Source of the DNA: Oceanobacillus jordanicus
Lineage (GTDB): Bacteria > Bacillota > Bacilli > Bacillales > Amphibacillaceae
Assembly: GCF_022095695.1 (NCBI RefSeq)
Contig: NZ_JAIFZM010000019.1
Span: 1 to 64,000 of the forward strand
Length of the DNA: 64,000 bases
Reading direction: 5' to 3'
Part shown: positions 53,475 through 61,915 of the stretch, piece by piece
Numbering within the stretch: position 1 is the first letter of the stretch
Layout: the number at the start of each line of letters is the position of its first letter
Notes under the pieces: generated by a model
What the model saw: only the letters and a program-made list of their open reading frames with translations
Databases searched by the model: none
Told to the model about the DNA's origin: nothing
Program-made: the position numbers and the translations under genes

Positions 53475-56474
53475 ATGAAATTCATGAAAAAAGCGTCGAT
53501 AATATTACTACTTGCAATGCTAATTATGACAAATTTTGAGCTTCCTGTTCAGGCTGCTAGTCAATATTCAGATAAACCCTCAAAACCACAAGGAACTACT
53601 GAAAACGTAAATACAGATCCTCCTAACGTTGAGCAACCATTACCAGCAGTGGATAATGGTGGAAATGCCAATGATTCACAATTAAAGAATATAGCTGCGA
53701 CTAATCCTTTTATAAGTATTTTAGATGGGTTTGATCAAGTATGGTCTATGAATCAATCAGATTGGAGAGACGGAACAGCGTTAACTATACCAGGTGCAAA
53801 TGGGGAAGTTGCTAACTATGGTGACGGACCCACCGTTTATTTTGATGGATATAAAAATGATAAGACAAAAGTAGTAGCAGATAAGAATACATATGCTAAC
53901 GTAGAAATCAGAGATCCAGAGACTTGGAAAGCTAATATTAAATATGTTGAAGATGTTACCAAAAACAGAACAGATGAAGAGGCGTTAGCGGCCTATTATG
54001 ATGATCAAAGAGATAAGATATATAGTATGATGGAAGCTTATGGGCCTTTGGCTAATACCTATGTAGATATCGTTAATCCGACCACAAGTGTAGTAAGATC
54101 AACTGAGGACATGAATAAGATATTGGAAGAAACGACTGTTGAAGACCAAAGCCAAGGAATGGGACAATGGGAAGGAACTGAACTTTCAGATGCGTTGGAT
54201 TTAGTACATTTAATACGGTTTAGAAATCCTTCTTCATCCAATCCTTCTAAGTACTTTTACTCTTCTCCAAGGCCGTACAGAATGAATTCAAATGGAGAAG
54301 TGATAGAAGTTGTAGATGAGAATGGTTTACCTGAATGGGAAACAATCGGTAGCGGCGATAAGGTAGTAGAAGAGTTACCTTCAGGCGGGAAAAAAGAAAC
54401 AGGGGAAAGACATTACCAACAATATGAAACGAATGTGGAAATAATTCCTGCATTAGAATATGTAAAAAGAATAGCGGAAGACGGGAGAGGTAAAGACGGA
54501 GCTTTTCCAAGCGGGCATACAAGTGCATCTTATTTGTCAACATTCGGGTTTGCATACGCAACACCTGAAAGGTATGCTGAATTTTTAACAAGAGCAGCTC
54601 AAATGGGAGAAAATAGAATAGTGACTGGTATGCACTCTCCACTTGATATTATAGGAGGAAGAATACAATCTACTGCCATGACTGCTTATGCATACAATCT
54701 TTCAGGAAATCAAGAAGTATTGGATAAGGCATATAACAATGCTGGAGAAGTATTCGGTAAATTAGCTGCATCCAAAGAAATGAGTTTGTACGAATATGCA
54801 CATACAGTAACAGAGGATTATACGTTTGAAAGTGCGTACGATGAACAAAAGTGGGAAGACCATGAAGCAAATAAAGCATTTTATCGGGAAAAGCTCACAT
54901 ACGGATTACCTCAAACAGGCGTAAAAGGTTTAGCTCCTGTAGTACCTAAAGGGGCAGAAGTTTTGTTAGAAACTCGCCAACCTTATTTGACCGATGAACA
55001 ACGTAGAGAAGTGTTATATACGACAGAAATAGAATCAGGCTACCCTGTAATAGATGAATCAAATGGTTGGGGAAGAATTGATTTGGTAACAGCGTCTGAT
55101 GGTTATGGTGCGTTTTTAAGCAATGTAACAGTGGATATGGATGCTTCAAAAGGAAGATTTAATGCCCAAGATTGGTGGAGAAATGATATAACTGGAAGTG
55201 GTATGCTTACCAAGCAAGGGACAGGAACACTTACATTGACAGGGAATAATAGTTATACGGGAGGCACATTACTGCAAGAAGGAGCGTTAGAAGCTACTTC
55301 AGCGACTGCTTTTGGTGAAGGTGACCTTTATGTAGAAAATGGTGCTGTTTTAGTTAATGTAGAGGAACCTCTGAATTTAAACGGGAACTTAACAATGGAA
55401 GCTGGAAGCCTAGATATTGCTATGAATAAAGACCAAACTCAACTAAATGTAGATGGCGTGGTATACCTTGATGGTGGGGATCTGAATTTGGATCTTTCTA
55501 ATTATGAAATAGACAAGGCTGCAAATATTACGATAATGACTGCTGACAAGGTGGAAGGTAAATTTAATAATGTAACAGCAGATGATTATGAGGTAAATGT
55601 CACTTATGATAATAATAATGTCGTTGCACATATCAACGCAGTCGGTACTTCTGATCCAGGTACACCAGACCCTGAAGATCCGGAAGATCATGAAGATCCC
55701 AAAGATCCTGTCGATCCCGAGGATCCGGAGGACTCACAAGACCTAGAAGCAGAGAAACGCCCTCGTGTTACCGTAACACCAGACGTTATCAATGGGGAAG
55801 CAACGATTGAAACAGCCTCACTCCATCAGCTAGCTGATCAAGGTGAATTGTGGATAGATTTACTTGAACATAATGACTCTGTTAATCTCGCTTTTACTTC
55901 TGACCAGATAAAATGGCTGAAGGAGCATCAAATAACGATCATTATTCAGTTGAAAAATGTCAGCTTGCAACTAGCTGCCTCCAATTTCACTAATGTATCC
56001 GAGGCTGCAACAATCCAGTTACAGCGTTTAGCTGACATTGATCAAGCATTGAGTGTGGTCTATGACTTTGAAATCAAACAAGGCGAAAAACAATTAAATA
56101 CCTTCGACGAAAAAGTGACGCTGACTTTTTCTGTTAATAGCGACAAGGTAAATGATAAAGATGAGGTGCAACTGTTTTATTTGAACCCAGAACTTGAAGA
56201 ATGGGAAGCAATTGGCGGAGAATGGCAAGATGGAAAGGTAATGGCACAAACCGATCACTTTAGCACCTATACTGTTTTTGAACAGGAAGCAATAGAACAG
56301 CAGCCTAGTACGGATGACGGACAAAAAGAGCAAGACGTACAAGGAGGAAAAGAAGGACAAGAAGGACAAAAGCTACCGGAAACTGCCACTACGATCTATC
56401 AGTACTTATTAGCAGGGTTTTTACTCTTGTTAAGTGGCGTGTTCTTCCTCTTCATGAGAAAAGGAAAAGCTTAA
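53475..56474 (+). CDS. secreted, wall-anchored PAP2-family acid phosphatase with autotransporter-type repeat
   Basis: The 999-residue protein starts with a signal peptide (residues 1-28, LPVQAA cleavage region). A PAP2 (class A acid phosphatase) domain shows the complete KX6RP...PSGH...RX5HX3D signature: K259/R266/P267, P345-H348, and R381/H387/D391. An autotransporter-associated strand repeat (GTGTLTLTGNNSYTGGT, about 580-597) follows. An Asp/Pro/Glu-rich linker (about 733-757) and a C-terminal beta-rich domain come next. The end is a sorting signal: LPETA (967-971), a hydrophobic span and RKGKA. It should be attached to peptidoglycan by a sortase and hydrolyse phosphomonoesters outside the cell. 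GGGGAAAT precedes the ATG. The substrate is unknown. Confidence 0.88.
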   Translation: MKFMKKASIILLLAMLIMTNFELPVQAASQYSDKPSKPQGTTENVNTDPPNVEQPLPAVDNGGNANDSQLKNIAATNPFISILDGFDQVWSMNQSDWRDGTALTIPGANGEVANYGDGPTVYFDGYKNDKTKVVADKNTYANVEIRDPETWKANIKYVEDVTKNRTDEEALAAYYDDQRDKIYSMMEAYGPLANTYVDIVNPTTSVVRSTEDMNKILEETTVEDQSQGMGQWEGTELSDALDLVHLIRFRNPSSSNPSKYFYSSPRPYRMNSNGEVIEVVDENGLPEWETIGSGDKVVEELPSGGKKETGERHYQQYETNVEIIPALEYVKRIAEDGRGKDGAFPSGHTSASYLSTFGFAYATPERYAEFLTRAAQMGENRIVTGMHSPLDIIGGRIQSTAMTAYAYNLSGNQEVLDKAYNNAGEVFGKLAASKEMSLYEYAHTVTEDYTFESAYDEQKWEDHEANKAFYREKLTYGLPQTGVKGLAPVVPKGAEVLLETRQPYLTDEQRREVLYTTEIESGYPVIDESNGWGRIDLVTASDGYGAFLSNVTVDMDASKGRFNAQDWWRNDITGSGMLTKQGTGTLTLTGNNSYTGGTLLQEGALEATSATAFGEGDLYVENGAVLVNVEEPLNLNGNLTMEAGSLDIAMNKDQTQLNVDGVVYLDGGDLNLDLSNYEIDKAANITIMTADKVEGKFNNVTADDYEVNVTYDNNNVVAHINAVGTSDPGTPDPEDPEDHEDPKDPVDPEDPEDSQDLEAEKRPRVTVTPDVINGEATIETASLHQLADQGELWIDLLEHNDSVNLAFTSDQIKWLKEHQITIIIQLKNVSLQLAASNFTNVSEAATIQLQRLADIDQALSVVYDFEIKQGEKQLNTFDEKVTLTFSVNSDKVNDKDEVQLFYLNPELEEWEAIGGEWQDGKVMAQTDHFSTYTVFEQEAIEQQPSTDDGQKEQDVQGGKEGQEGQKLPETATTIYQYLLAGFLLLLSGVFFLFMRKGKA

Positions 56475-56603
56475 TCATTTATGTAGAGAAATGTATGAGA
56501 ATATTAGAGTTTATAAGCCATGGTCAGAAATAGTATACAACTAACATTTATTGTGGATTCAATAAGTATATTTCCCAAAATGTTAATTTTGTATATACGC
56601 ATC

Positions 56604-56637
56604 AAGACTCTCAGCTACGGCAGGGGGTCTTATTTTT
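56604..56637 (+). terminator. terminator after the PAP2 phosphatase gene
   Basis: AAGACTC (56604-56610) pairs with GGGTCTT (56625-56631) with one wobble, followed by ATTTTTAT. Weaker than the bidirectional terminator just downstream. Confidence 0.55.
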
Positions 56638-56687
56638 ATGTAATAAAGTATTGAATATGTTCTGTAGAATGGGGTTAAAGCTCTCAC

Positions 56688-56744
56688 AAAAAAAAGTAAC
56701 CACCCATTAAACACCTAGCAGGCCTTTGGGTTGGTTACTTTTTC
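56688..56744. terminator. bidirectional terminator between convergent genes
   Basis: GTAACCACCC (56696-56705) pairs with GGGTTGGTTAC (56728-56738) with one bulge. The stem is flanked by A8 on the left and T5 on the right, so it can end transcription from both the phosphatase gene (+) and the hpaB-like gene (-). Confidence 0.88.
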
Positions 56745-56800
56745 AACTCAAATTGTGAGCAGTCCACTACTGACATCTAATAGAACTTGGCTAGAGGCCT

Positions 56801-58270
56801 TTAATCTTTAGACTTACTTACTTCACTTTCCAAGTCTAAAAAATTCCTAACTTCTTTCACATAATCATCAAGTGGATATGCATTGTATAGACGGCCAGAT
56901 AATCGGATTGGGTCTCCAAAAAAGTACCTCTCATATTGGGTTTGTCTCGTTCCAAATGAACTCATTGTCAGGTCCCAGGCTAACCGAAATATTTTCACCC
57001 GATCCTCTGCGTTACTGGTTGCTGCTTGAAGATACTGATCGAGATCGGCTCGAATAGAGGATTTAAATGCATTTTCAGTAGGCAGACTAACCAGACCACT
57101 AGCGCCAACTAATTGAATAATTTCGGTGAAGCGGGGATAAATTTTAGGGAAGATATTATTGGCAACCTTAAGCGGAACAATATCCGGTCGCATGACTCCC
57201 CACTGATCCAACACCGCATCATTCTCCGACTTTTCCAATAGTGCTTTCATCGTTTCTAGACCAATAATGATCTCAGACAGTTTTTCCTGAATATGTTGAT
57301 ATTCTCTCACGTTTATCGTTTGTACAAGGAGCTCAGCCAGACCTAAAATGAATTCCGTTTTGGCAATTTGTCTGGTTATGACTTGGTGGGTCGTAAAATT
57401 GTGAAAAGAGCTTTGGTATGAGAAATCTGCAGCTACAATCGCATTGTCATAATAGAATACTCGATTCCACGGAACGAGTACATTATCGAAAACAAGGATG
57501 GTATCCATCTCTTCGAATCGAGAGCTTAAGGGATGGTTAAAAAGAGAATCCCCACCAACAAACGGCTCTCTGCAAATGAATTTTAACCCCTTCGTATCTG
57601 ATGGGATGGAAAACGCAAAGGCTTCATCTTCATCTAGTAAAAATTTAGGAGTACTAATAACTAATACTTCGTCGGTTAACCCACCTTGAGTAGCTAAGAG
57701 TCGTGCCCCTTTGATTACAATCCCTTCTTCATTCCTATCAACCACCCGGGCTACAATCGGTTCTTCCTCAGAGGATTCTAAGTATGACTCGGAACGATTT
57801 ACTTGAGGTGTGACAAATGTATGGGTGAATGAAAGGTCTTTTTTCATCGCCAATTCATAAAGGGATTGAATATTTTCTGGAAAACAGTTTGCCCTTCCTT
57901 CTAATAAGGGAGAAGAAGAGGCGAAACTCATTATAGCGGTATTGAGGTAATCGGGGCTTCTTCCAATCAATCCACCTGTACGTTTAGCCCAGTGCTCACT
58001 TGCCTTTCGTCTTTTTATTAAGTCATCCTTTGTTCTGGGTTGCAGGAAGGAAAGCCCAACAGCATCCCCTGTTTCTGGGGAATGGAACGTCATCTCCTCA
58101 TTAATTTCCGGGTCATGTTGCATATCATAAAGGGAAGCCTTTGTCTGAAGAATTCCTTTAAATGCAGGGTGTTCAGAAATTTCCCCCTTAACCTTTTTTC
58201 CATCCAGCCAAATTTCAGTATCCAGCTGATTTAAACGTTTAATAAAATCCGTTCCAGTAATAGCTCCCAT
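56801..58270 (-). CDS. HpaB-family flavin-dependent monooxygenase, oxygenase component
   Basis: The 489-residue protein belongs to the two-component 4-hydroxyphenylacetate 3-monooxygenase family (acyl-CoA dehydrogenase-like fold). Typical segments are HPAFKG near the N-terminus, the flavin/substrate region FVTPQVNRS, VVDRNEEGIVIKGARLLATQGGLTDEVLV, and the C-terminal DLTMSSFGTRQTQYERYFFGDP. It would use FADH2 supplied by a reductase (HpaC) to hydroxylate a phenolic substrate; no reductase is nearby. B. subtilis YoaI is the same type. GGGAG precedes the ATG at 58270. The substrate cannot be told from sequence. Confidence 0.88.
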   Translation of the reverse strand: MGAITGTDFIKRLNQLDTEIWLDGKKVKGEISEHPAFKGILQTKASLYDMQHDPEINEEMTFHSPETGDAVGLSFLQPRTKDDLIKRRKASEHWAKRTGGLIGRSPDYLNTAIMSFASSSPLLEGRANCFPENIQSLYELAMKKDLSFTHTFVTPQVNRSESYLESSEEEPIVARVVDRNEEGIVIKGARLLATQGGLTDEVLVISTPKFLLDEDEAFAFSIPSDTKGLKFICREPFVGGDSLFNHPLSSRFEEMDTILVFDNVLVPWNRVFYYDNAIVAADFSYQSSFHNFTTHQVITRQIAKTEFILGLAELLVQTINVREYQHIQEKLSEIIIGLETMKALLEKSENDAVLDQWGVMRPDIVPLKVANNIFPKIYPRFTEIIQLVGASGLVSLPTENAFKSSIRADLDQYLQAATSNAEDRVKIFRLAWDLTMSSFGTRQTQYERYFFGDPIRLSGRLYNAYPLDDYVKEVRNFLDLESEVSKSKD

Positions 58271-58472
58271 AATAACACTCCCATTTACATTTGTTTTAAA
58301 ATGCAGAGTTATTTCTACTGTACTATTTTATTAATCACTGGGTTTACCTGTTCACCATTTTTTAAAAATGGAAAAGGTGGGGGCGATACGGGTGTAAAGC
58401 ACCAGTGGGAGCGGTAAGGCCTACAGGATTAATAGAAATGCTAGGAGGAACAAAGCCATTCATAATGTTACA
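58271..58472. other. spacer between hpaB-like and lipoprotein genes
   Basis: About 200 bases with no gene. A palindrome CCATTTTTTAAAAATGG is at about 58353-58369. The promoter of the hpaB-like gene must lie here on the minus strand, but I see no clear pair of boxes. Confidence 0.4.
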
Positions 58473-59000
58473 TTAGGGATATAACATATCCACTAGAGTT
58501 TTACCATCATAATATCGGTCGATTTTTAATCTATTCTCTGTATTTACAACTGTCATTTGACCCTTCATGTCTACTTCATCTACTGTATTTCCGTCTTGGT
58601 CTTTAAATATCAAAGTGAAGGTTTGCTCTAAATCAATTAAGTCACTTTCTTCTTGATCTTCATCGTATTTTTCGAATTTAATGTTCTGTACAGTAATCGT
58701 CCTATTTTGCTTGTTTGCTACCTCTTGTGGAATGATAAAGAACCTTTTAGCTGAAAGGTCTTTAAATTCCTCTTCCGTTAAATAAGTTGAATACGCATTT
58801 GAATAATCAAGCATCAAATCAGTATCCTCGAAATCAAAATTAAGTTCATCTACAGTATATAATTCCTTAATAAACTCCTCACCATGCTCTACTGCTGAAT
58901 CCTTAAAATTCATAGAGTCGTCAGCGCCTGTGTCTTTACAAGCAGTAACGAATAGTAAAAGAGCAACAGAATAACAAAGTAATACAAATAATTTTCTCAT
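58473..59000 (-). CDS. putative lipoprotein of unknown function
   Basis: The 175-residue protein starts MRKLFVLLCYSVALLLFVTAC, a type II signal peptide with a VTAC lipobox (Cys21). The mature part is acidic and soluble, rich in Asp and Glu, and ends with NRLKIDRYYDGKTLVDMLYP. I recognise no domain. The ATG at 59000 has GGAAGGAG upstream on the minus strand; the frame extends 26 codons further but without signal-peptide character. It is divergent from the ABC-F gene. Confidence 0.75.
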   Translation of the reverse strand: MRKLFVLLCYSVALLLFVTACKDTGADDSMNFKDSAVEHGEEFIKELYTVDELNFDFEDTDLMLDYSNAYSTYLTEEEFKDLSAKRFFIIPQEVANKQNRTITVQNIKFEKYDEDQEESDLIDLEQTFTLIFKDQDGNTVDEVDMKGQMTVVNTENRLKIDRYYDGKTLVDMLYP

Positions 59001-59325
59001 ATAAGCGCTCCTTCCCCATTTTAGTTTATTGTTATAATTATTCTTTATATTTACATTATTTACAATATTAACATTCAAACTAATTTCTTCAAAGCTATTA
59101 ATCGTACTATTTCAGGGTGAGATAACCTTCACTTTGGTATTTAACTTTGAATCAAGCGTTTGGCAGCTATGTAAGCGAACATCCCTATAGTGTGGTTTGA
59201 ATTTTTAAATAATTATGATAAGATTTTCCAAAAGTAGGTACCTGTCTAATGGTTATCTCATCTAAAAGTAATCACCACCACTGAATTAGCAGAATTGCCA
59301 TGCTATGTAAAAGGAGCTACTAATT
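59001..59325 (+). other. leader region of the ABC-F gene
   Basis: No full gene. GGTGAGATAACC (59116-59127) can pair with GGTTATCTCATC (59251-59262), 11 of 12 positions plus a wobble. A promoter-like TTGAAT (59197-59202) and TAAGAT (59219-59224) have a 16-bp spacer. A short open frame sits at 59249-59284. The divergent lipoprotein promoter also lies within. Confidence 0.4.
59249..59284 (+). CDS. candidate leader peptide of the ABC-F gene
   Basis: An 11-codon frame, MVISSKSNHHH, ends 41 nt before the ABC-F start. TAGGT lies eight bases before its ATG. Many ABC-F antibiotic-resistance genes are induced through translation of a short upstream peptide on which drug-stalled ribosomes remodel the leader; this frame overlaps one arm of the possible long-range stem. 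It is a candidate by position only. Confidence 0.3.
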   Translation: MVISSKSNHHH

Positions 59326-60966
59326 ATGTCAGGAAATATACTCGTCAAAAATATGACATTCAAATATCCCTTCATGGTTTCACCACTTTTTAATAATGTA
59401 TCGGTAAACATCCATGAAGACTGGAAGCTCGGATTGATTGGAAGAAATGGTCGTGGTAAAACCACACTATTAAAAATCCTGTTGGACCAATTAGAATATG
59501 AAGGGACTGTAATTGCCTCTCTTGAATTTAAGTATTTTCCAGTCTATCCAAATCCGCATGACAGCCTTACTACTGAAGCAGTGCTACTTAAGGAGAGTCC
59601 AATGGCTGAACGCTGGGAAATGGAGATTGAGTTATCCTATATGGATTTGCCTCCGGAGATTTTAGATAGAAGCTTCCATGTATTGAGCGGTGGAGAACAG
59701 ACGAAAATATTGTTGATTGGATTATTTCTAAATGATGACTCTTTTCCATTGATTGATGAGCCGACAAACAACTTAGATGTGCATGGGAGAAAAGTAGTTG
59801 GAGAGTTTTTAAATCGAAAAAAAGGATTTATCGTGATTAGCCATGATCAACATTTTTTAAACCAATTTGTTGACCATGTGCTGGCAATTAACAAAGAGAG
59901 CGTAGAAGTGTTGAAAGGTAATATCGATACATGGCAGCTTGAGAGAAAGAATGCGGACAATTTAGCGGAAGAAACGAATCAAAAGCTGTTTAATGAGATT
60001 AATCGCCTAGAAACTGTTTCAAAAAGGGTTGGTGCTTGGGGGAAAAAGAGAGAGGACAGCACGAAAGATGCCGCTGGAAGAAGGCTAGCTGCTAAACAGA
60101 TGAAGCGGTCAAAAGCGATTAAGAAAAGAACCGAAGAGAAAATAAGGGATAAACAGGGTTTAATTCATAACGTGGAAGAGGTTGCAGGTTTAAAAATGCA
60201 GGTCGAACAGCCACACAAACAAATCATCTTCTTGAGAAATTTTTCAATACTCCAGGATGGAAAGCCTTTATTCATGCCTATTAATGTAGATGTATATCCA
60301 GGTGATCGTTTCTTTATAACAGGAAAGAATGGTGTGGGCAAGTCCACCTTGTTGAACTTTATAATGGGTAACGGGAAGTTTGAAATCACAGGCGACTATC
60401 ACATACGTTTGCCCGATAAGCTGTCTGTCTTACACCAAAAGAATCAGCTTGATGTAGATTATGCTACTATCCTTGATGACCTAACTGCAAAAGAAAAGGA
60501 GTCCTATTTACATCTGCTTCGTCAATTGGGCTTTCAACGTTCAAGCTTTGCTGATCGTTCAAGTAAAAATTGGAGTGCAGGAGAACAGAAAAAAGTGTTC
60601 CTTGCGCATGCATTACTTGGTAATCATTCGCTATTTATTTGGGATGAGGTTACCAACTACCTAGATATGCTAATAATTGAGCAATTAATAGATGCAATAG
60701 AAAGGCATGAACCAACGATGATTGGGGTTGACCATAACGAACATTTCGTGGAATCTATTGCAACGAAGAAGGTTGAGCTAAGAAGGGAAGTATATGTTCA
60801 TAGATATAGGCCTTTTTCACTTTGTGGGAAGGGTCTTTTCTTTTTTACTGTGTTTGCATCGTCTGTTCTTGGGAAAACATCACCCGAGAGCGTGCAAACA
60901 TCGCTCCCATGGTATCCCCCATCAGCCAAGAAAGGACGATTTTCCAGATTTCCCCACTATAAGTGA
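59326..60966 (+). CDS. ABC-F family ATPase, Lsa-like ribosomal protection type
   Basis: The 546-residue protein has two ABC domains and no membrane segment. Domain 1: Walker A GRNGRGKTT, signature LSGGEQ, Walker B FPLIDEPTNNLD. A basic interdomain linker (about residues 200-290) follows. Domain 2: Walker A GKNGVGKST, an atypical signature WSAGEQKK and LFIWDEVTNYLD. The opening (TFKYPF...WKLGLIGRNGRGKTTLLKILL) most resembles Lsa proteins, which remove lincosamides, streptogramin A and pleuromutilins from the ribosome; the drug range is inferred. After KKVELRRE (residue about 488) the last 58 residues are unlike the family and run through a terminator hairpin; a one-base shift would end the protein at a TAG at 60801. 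Confidence 0.85.
   Translation: MSGNILVKNMTFKYPFMVSPLFNNVSVNIHEDWKLGLIGRNGRGKTTLLKILLDQLEYEGTVIASLEFKYFPVYPNPHDSLTTEAVLLKESPMAERWEMEIELSYMDLPPEILDRSFHVLSGGEQTKILLIGLFLNDDSFPLIDEPTNNLDVHGRKVVGEFLNRKKGFIVISHDQHFLNQFVDHVLAINKESVEVLKGNIDTWQLERKNADNLAEETNQKLFNEINRLETVSKRVGAWGKKREDSTKDAAGRRLAAKQMKRSKAIKKRTEEKIRDKQGLIHNVEEVAGLKMQVEQPHKQIIFLRNFSILQDGKPLFMPINVDVYPGDRFFITGKNGVGKSTLLNFIMGNGKFEITGDYHIRLPDKLSVLHQKNQLDVDYATILDDLTAKEKESYLHLLRQLGFQRSSFADRSSKNWSAGEQKKVFLAHALLGNHSLFIWDEVTNYLDMLIIEQLIDAIERHEPTMIGVDHNEHFVESIATKKVELRREVYVHRYRPFSLCGKGLFFFTVFASSVLGKTSPESVQTSLPWYPPSAKKGRFSRFPHYK
60808..60846 (+). terminator. terminator hairpin inside the 3' end of the ABC-F frame
   Basis: AGGCCTTTTTCAC (60808-60820) pairs with GTGGGAAGGGTCT (60824-60836) in a 13-bp stem with wobbles and a TTT loop, then TTTTCTTTTTT. 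Terminators rarely lie 130 nt inside a gene, which suggests the original stop was just upstream. Confidence 0.8.
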
Positions 60967-61027
60967 CTTTCTTTTCTAATCTGCACCAAAAAAGGTACAA
61001 TAACAAGGAAAGGAGTTACGTATTACA

Positions 61028-61900
61028 ATGACAGCACATTATGATTTACCACAACAAATAAGTGACTTATTAGATGAAAATAAAAGAACGACGGATAACT
61101 TGAGTGAATTAATTCGCCCTGGAGGCTATATGCCACCAAATGCGGATCTATTAATAGATGCAATATCAGCGCTCAGTATGGGGAAAAACATTTTGTTAAA
61201 AGGACCAACTGGAGCGGGAAAAACGAAATTTGCTGAGACGCTATCGAGTCTATTTCATCAGCCGATGTACAGTGTGAACTGCTCAGTTGACTTGGATGCA
61301 GAGAGTCTTATTGGCTTTAAGACATTGGCCTATGAAGGGGAGAAACAAGTGATCGAGTTCGTCCCAGGCCCTGTGATGAATTCCATGGCTAACGGAACGT
61401 TCCTCTATATTGACGAAATTAATATGGCGAAGCCGGAAACACTACCGTTAATTAATGGTGTACTAGACTATCGCCGTACAATTACCAACCCATTCACGAA
61501 TGAAATTGTGACTGCAAATAAAGGCTTCGGTGTCATTGCAGCAATCAACGAAGGGTATGTCGGCACAGTGCCGTTGAACGAGGCATTAAAGAATCGATTT
61601 GTTGTAATTGATGTTCCTTATATAGAAGGAGAACAATTGAAAAGTCTTATTAAGTCCAACACCCGCTTACAAGATGAGCGGATGATCGATCTGTTTGTCT
61701 CGTTATCAGCAGATCTCGTGCAGGCCGCATTTCAAGGGAAGCTTTCAGAGGACGCGGCATCCATCCGAGCAATTCTCGATGCATGTGATTTAAGCTCCAT
61801 TATACCACCACAGCGAGCTGTTCAGCGTGCGATTGCCGCGAAGCTTGATGAGGAAAGAGAACAAGAATTTATTATGAGTTTAGCCGAAACCTTATTCTAG
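61028..61900 (+). CDS. MoxR-type AAA+ ATPase
   Basis: The 290-residue ATPase has Walker A GPTGAGKTKF (about residues 60-69), Walker B TFLYIDEINMAKPE and the sensor AINEGYVG...LNEALKNRFVVIDVPY. It belongs to the MoxR/CbbQ/NirQ group, whose members work with a partner vWA protein to activate or remodel enzymes, often by metal or cofactor loading. B. subtilis YojN is a likely orthologue. It lies 15 nt before the vWA gene, with which it forms an operon. AAAGGAG precedes the ATG. Confidence 0.9.
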   Translation: MTAHYDLPQQISDLLDENKRTTDNLSELIRPGGYMPPNADLLIDAISALSMGKNILLKGPTGAGKTKFAETLSSLFHQPMYSVNCSVDLDAESLIGFKTLAYEGEKQVIEFVPGPVMNSMANGTFLYIDEINMAKPETLPLINGVLDYRRTITNPFTNEIVTANKGFGVIAAINEGYVGTVPLNEALKNRFVVIDVPYIEGEQLKSLIKSNTRLQDERMIDLFVSLSADLVQAAFQGKLSEDAASIRAILDACDLSSIIPPQRAVQRAIAAKLDEEREQEFIMSLAETLF

Positions 61901-61915
61901 TTAGGAGCATGAACC

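Noticed and set aside
54247-54642. 131-residue minus-strand frame inside the phosphatase gene
   Set aside because: It is antisense to the PAP2 catalytic region and rich in Leu/His/Phe of the kind produced by the complement of coding DNA.
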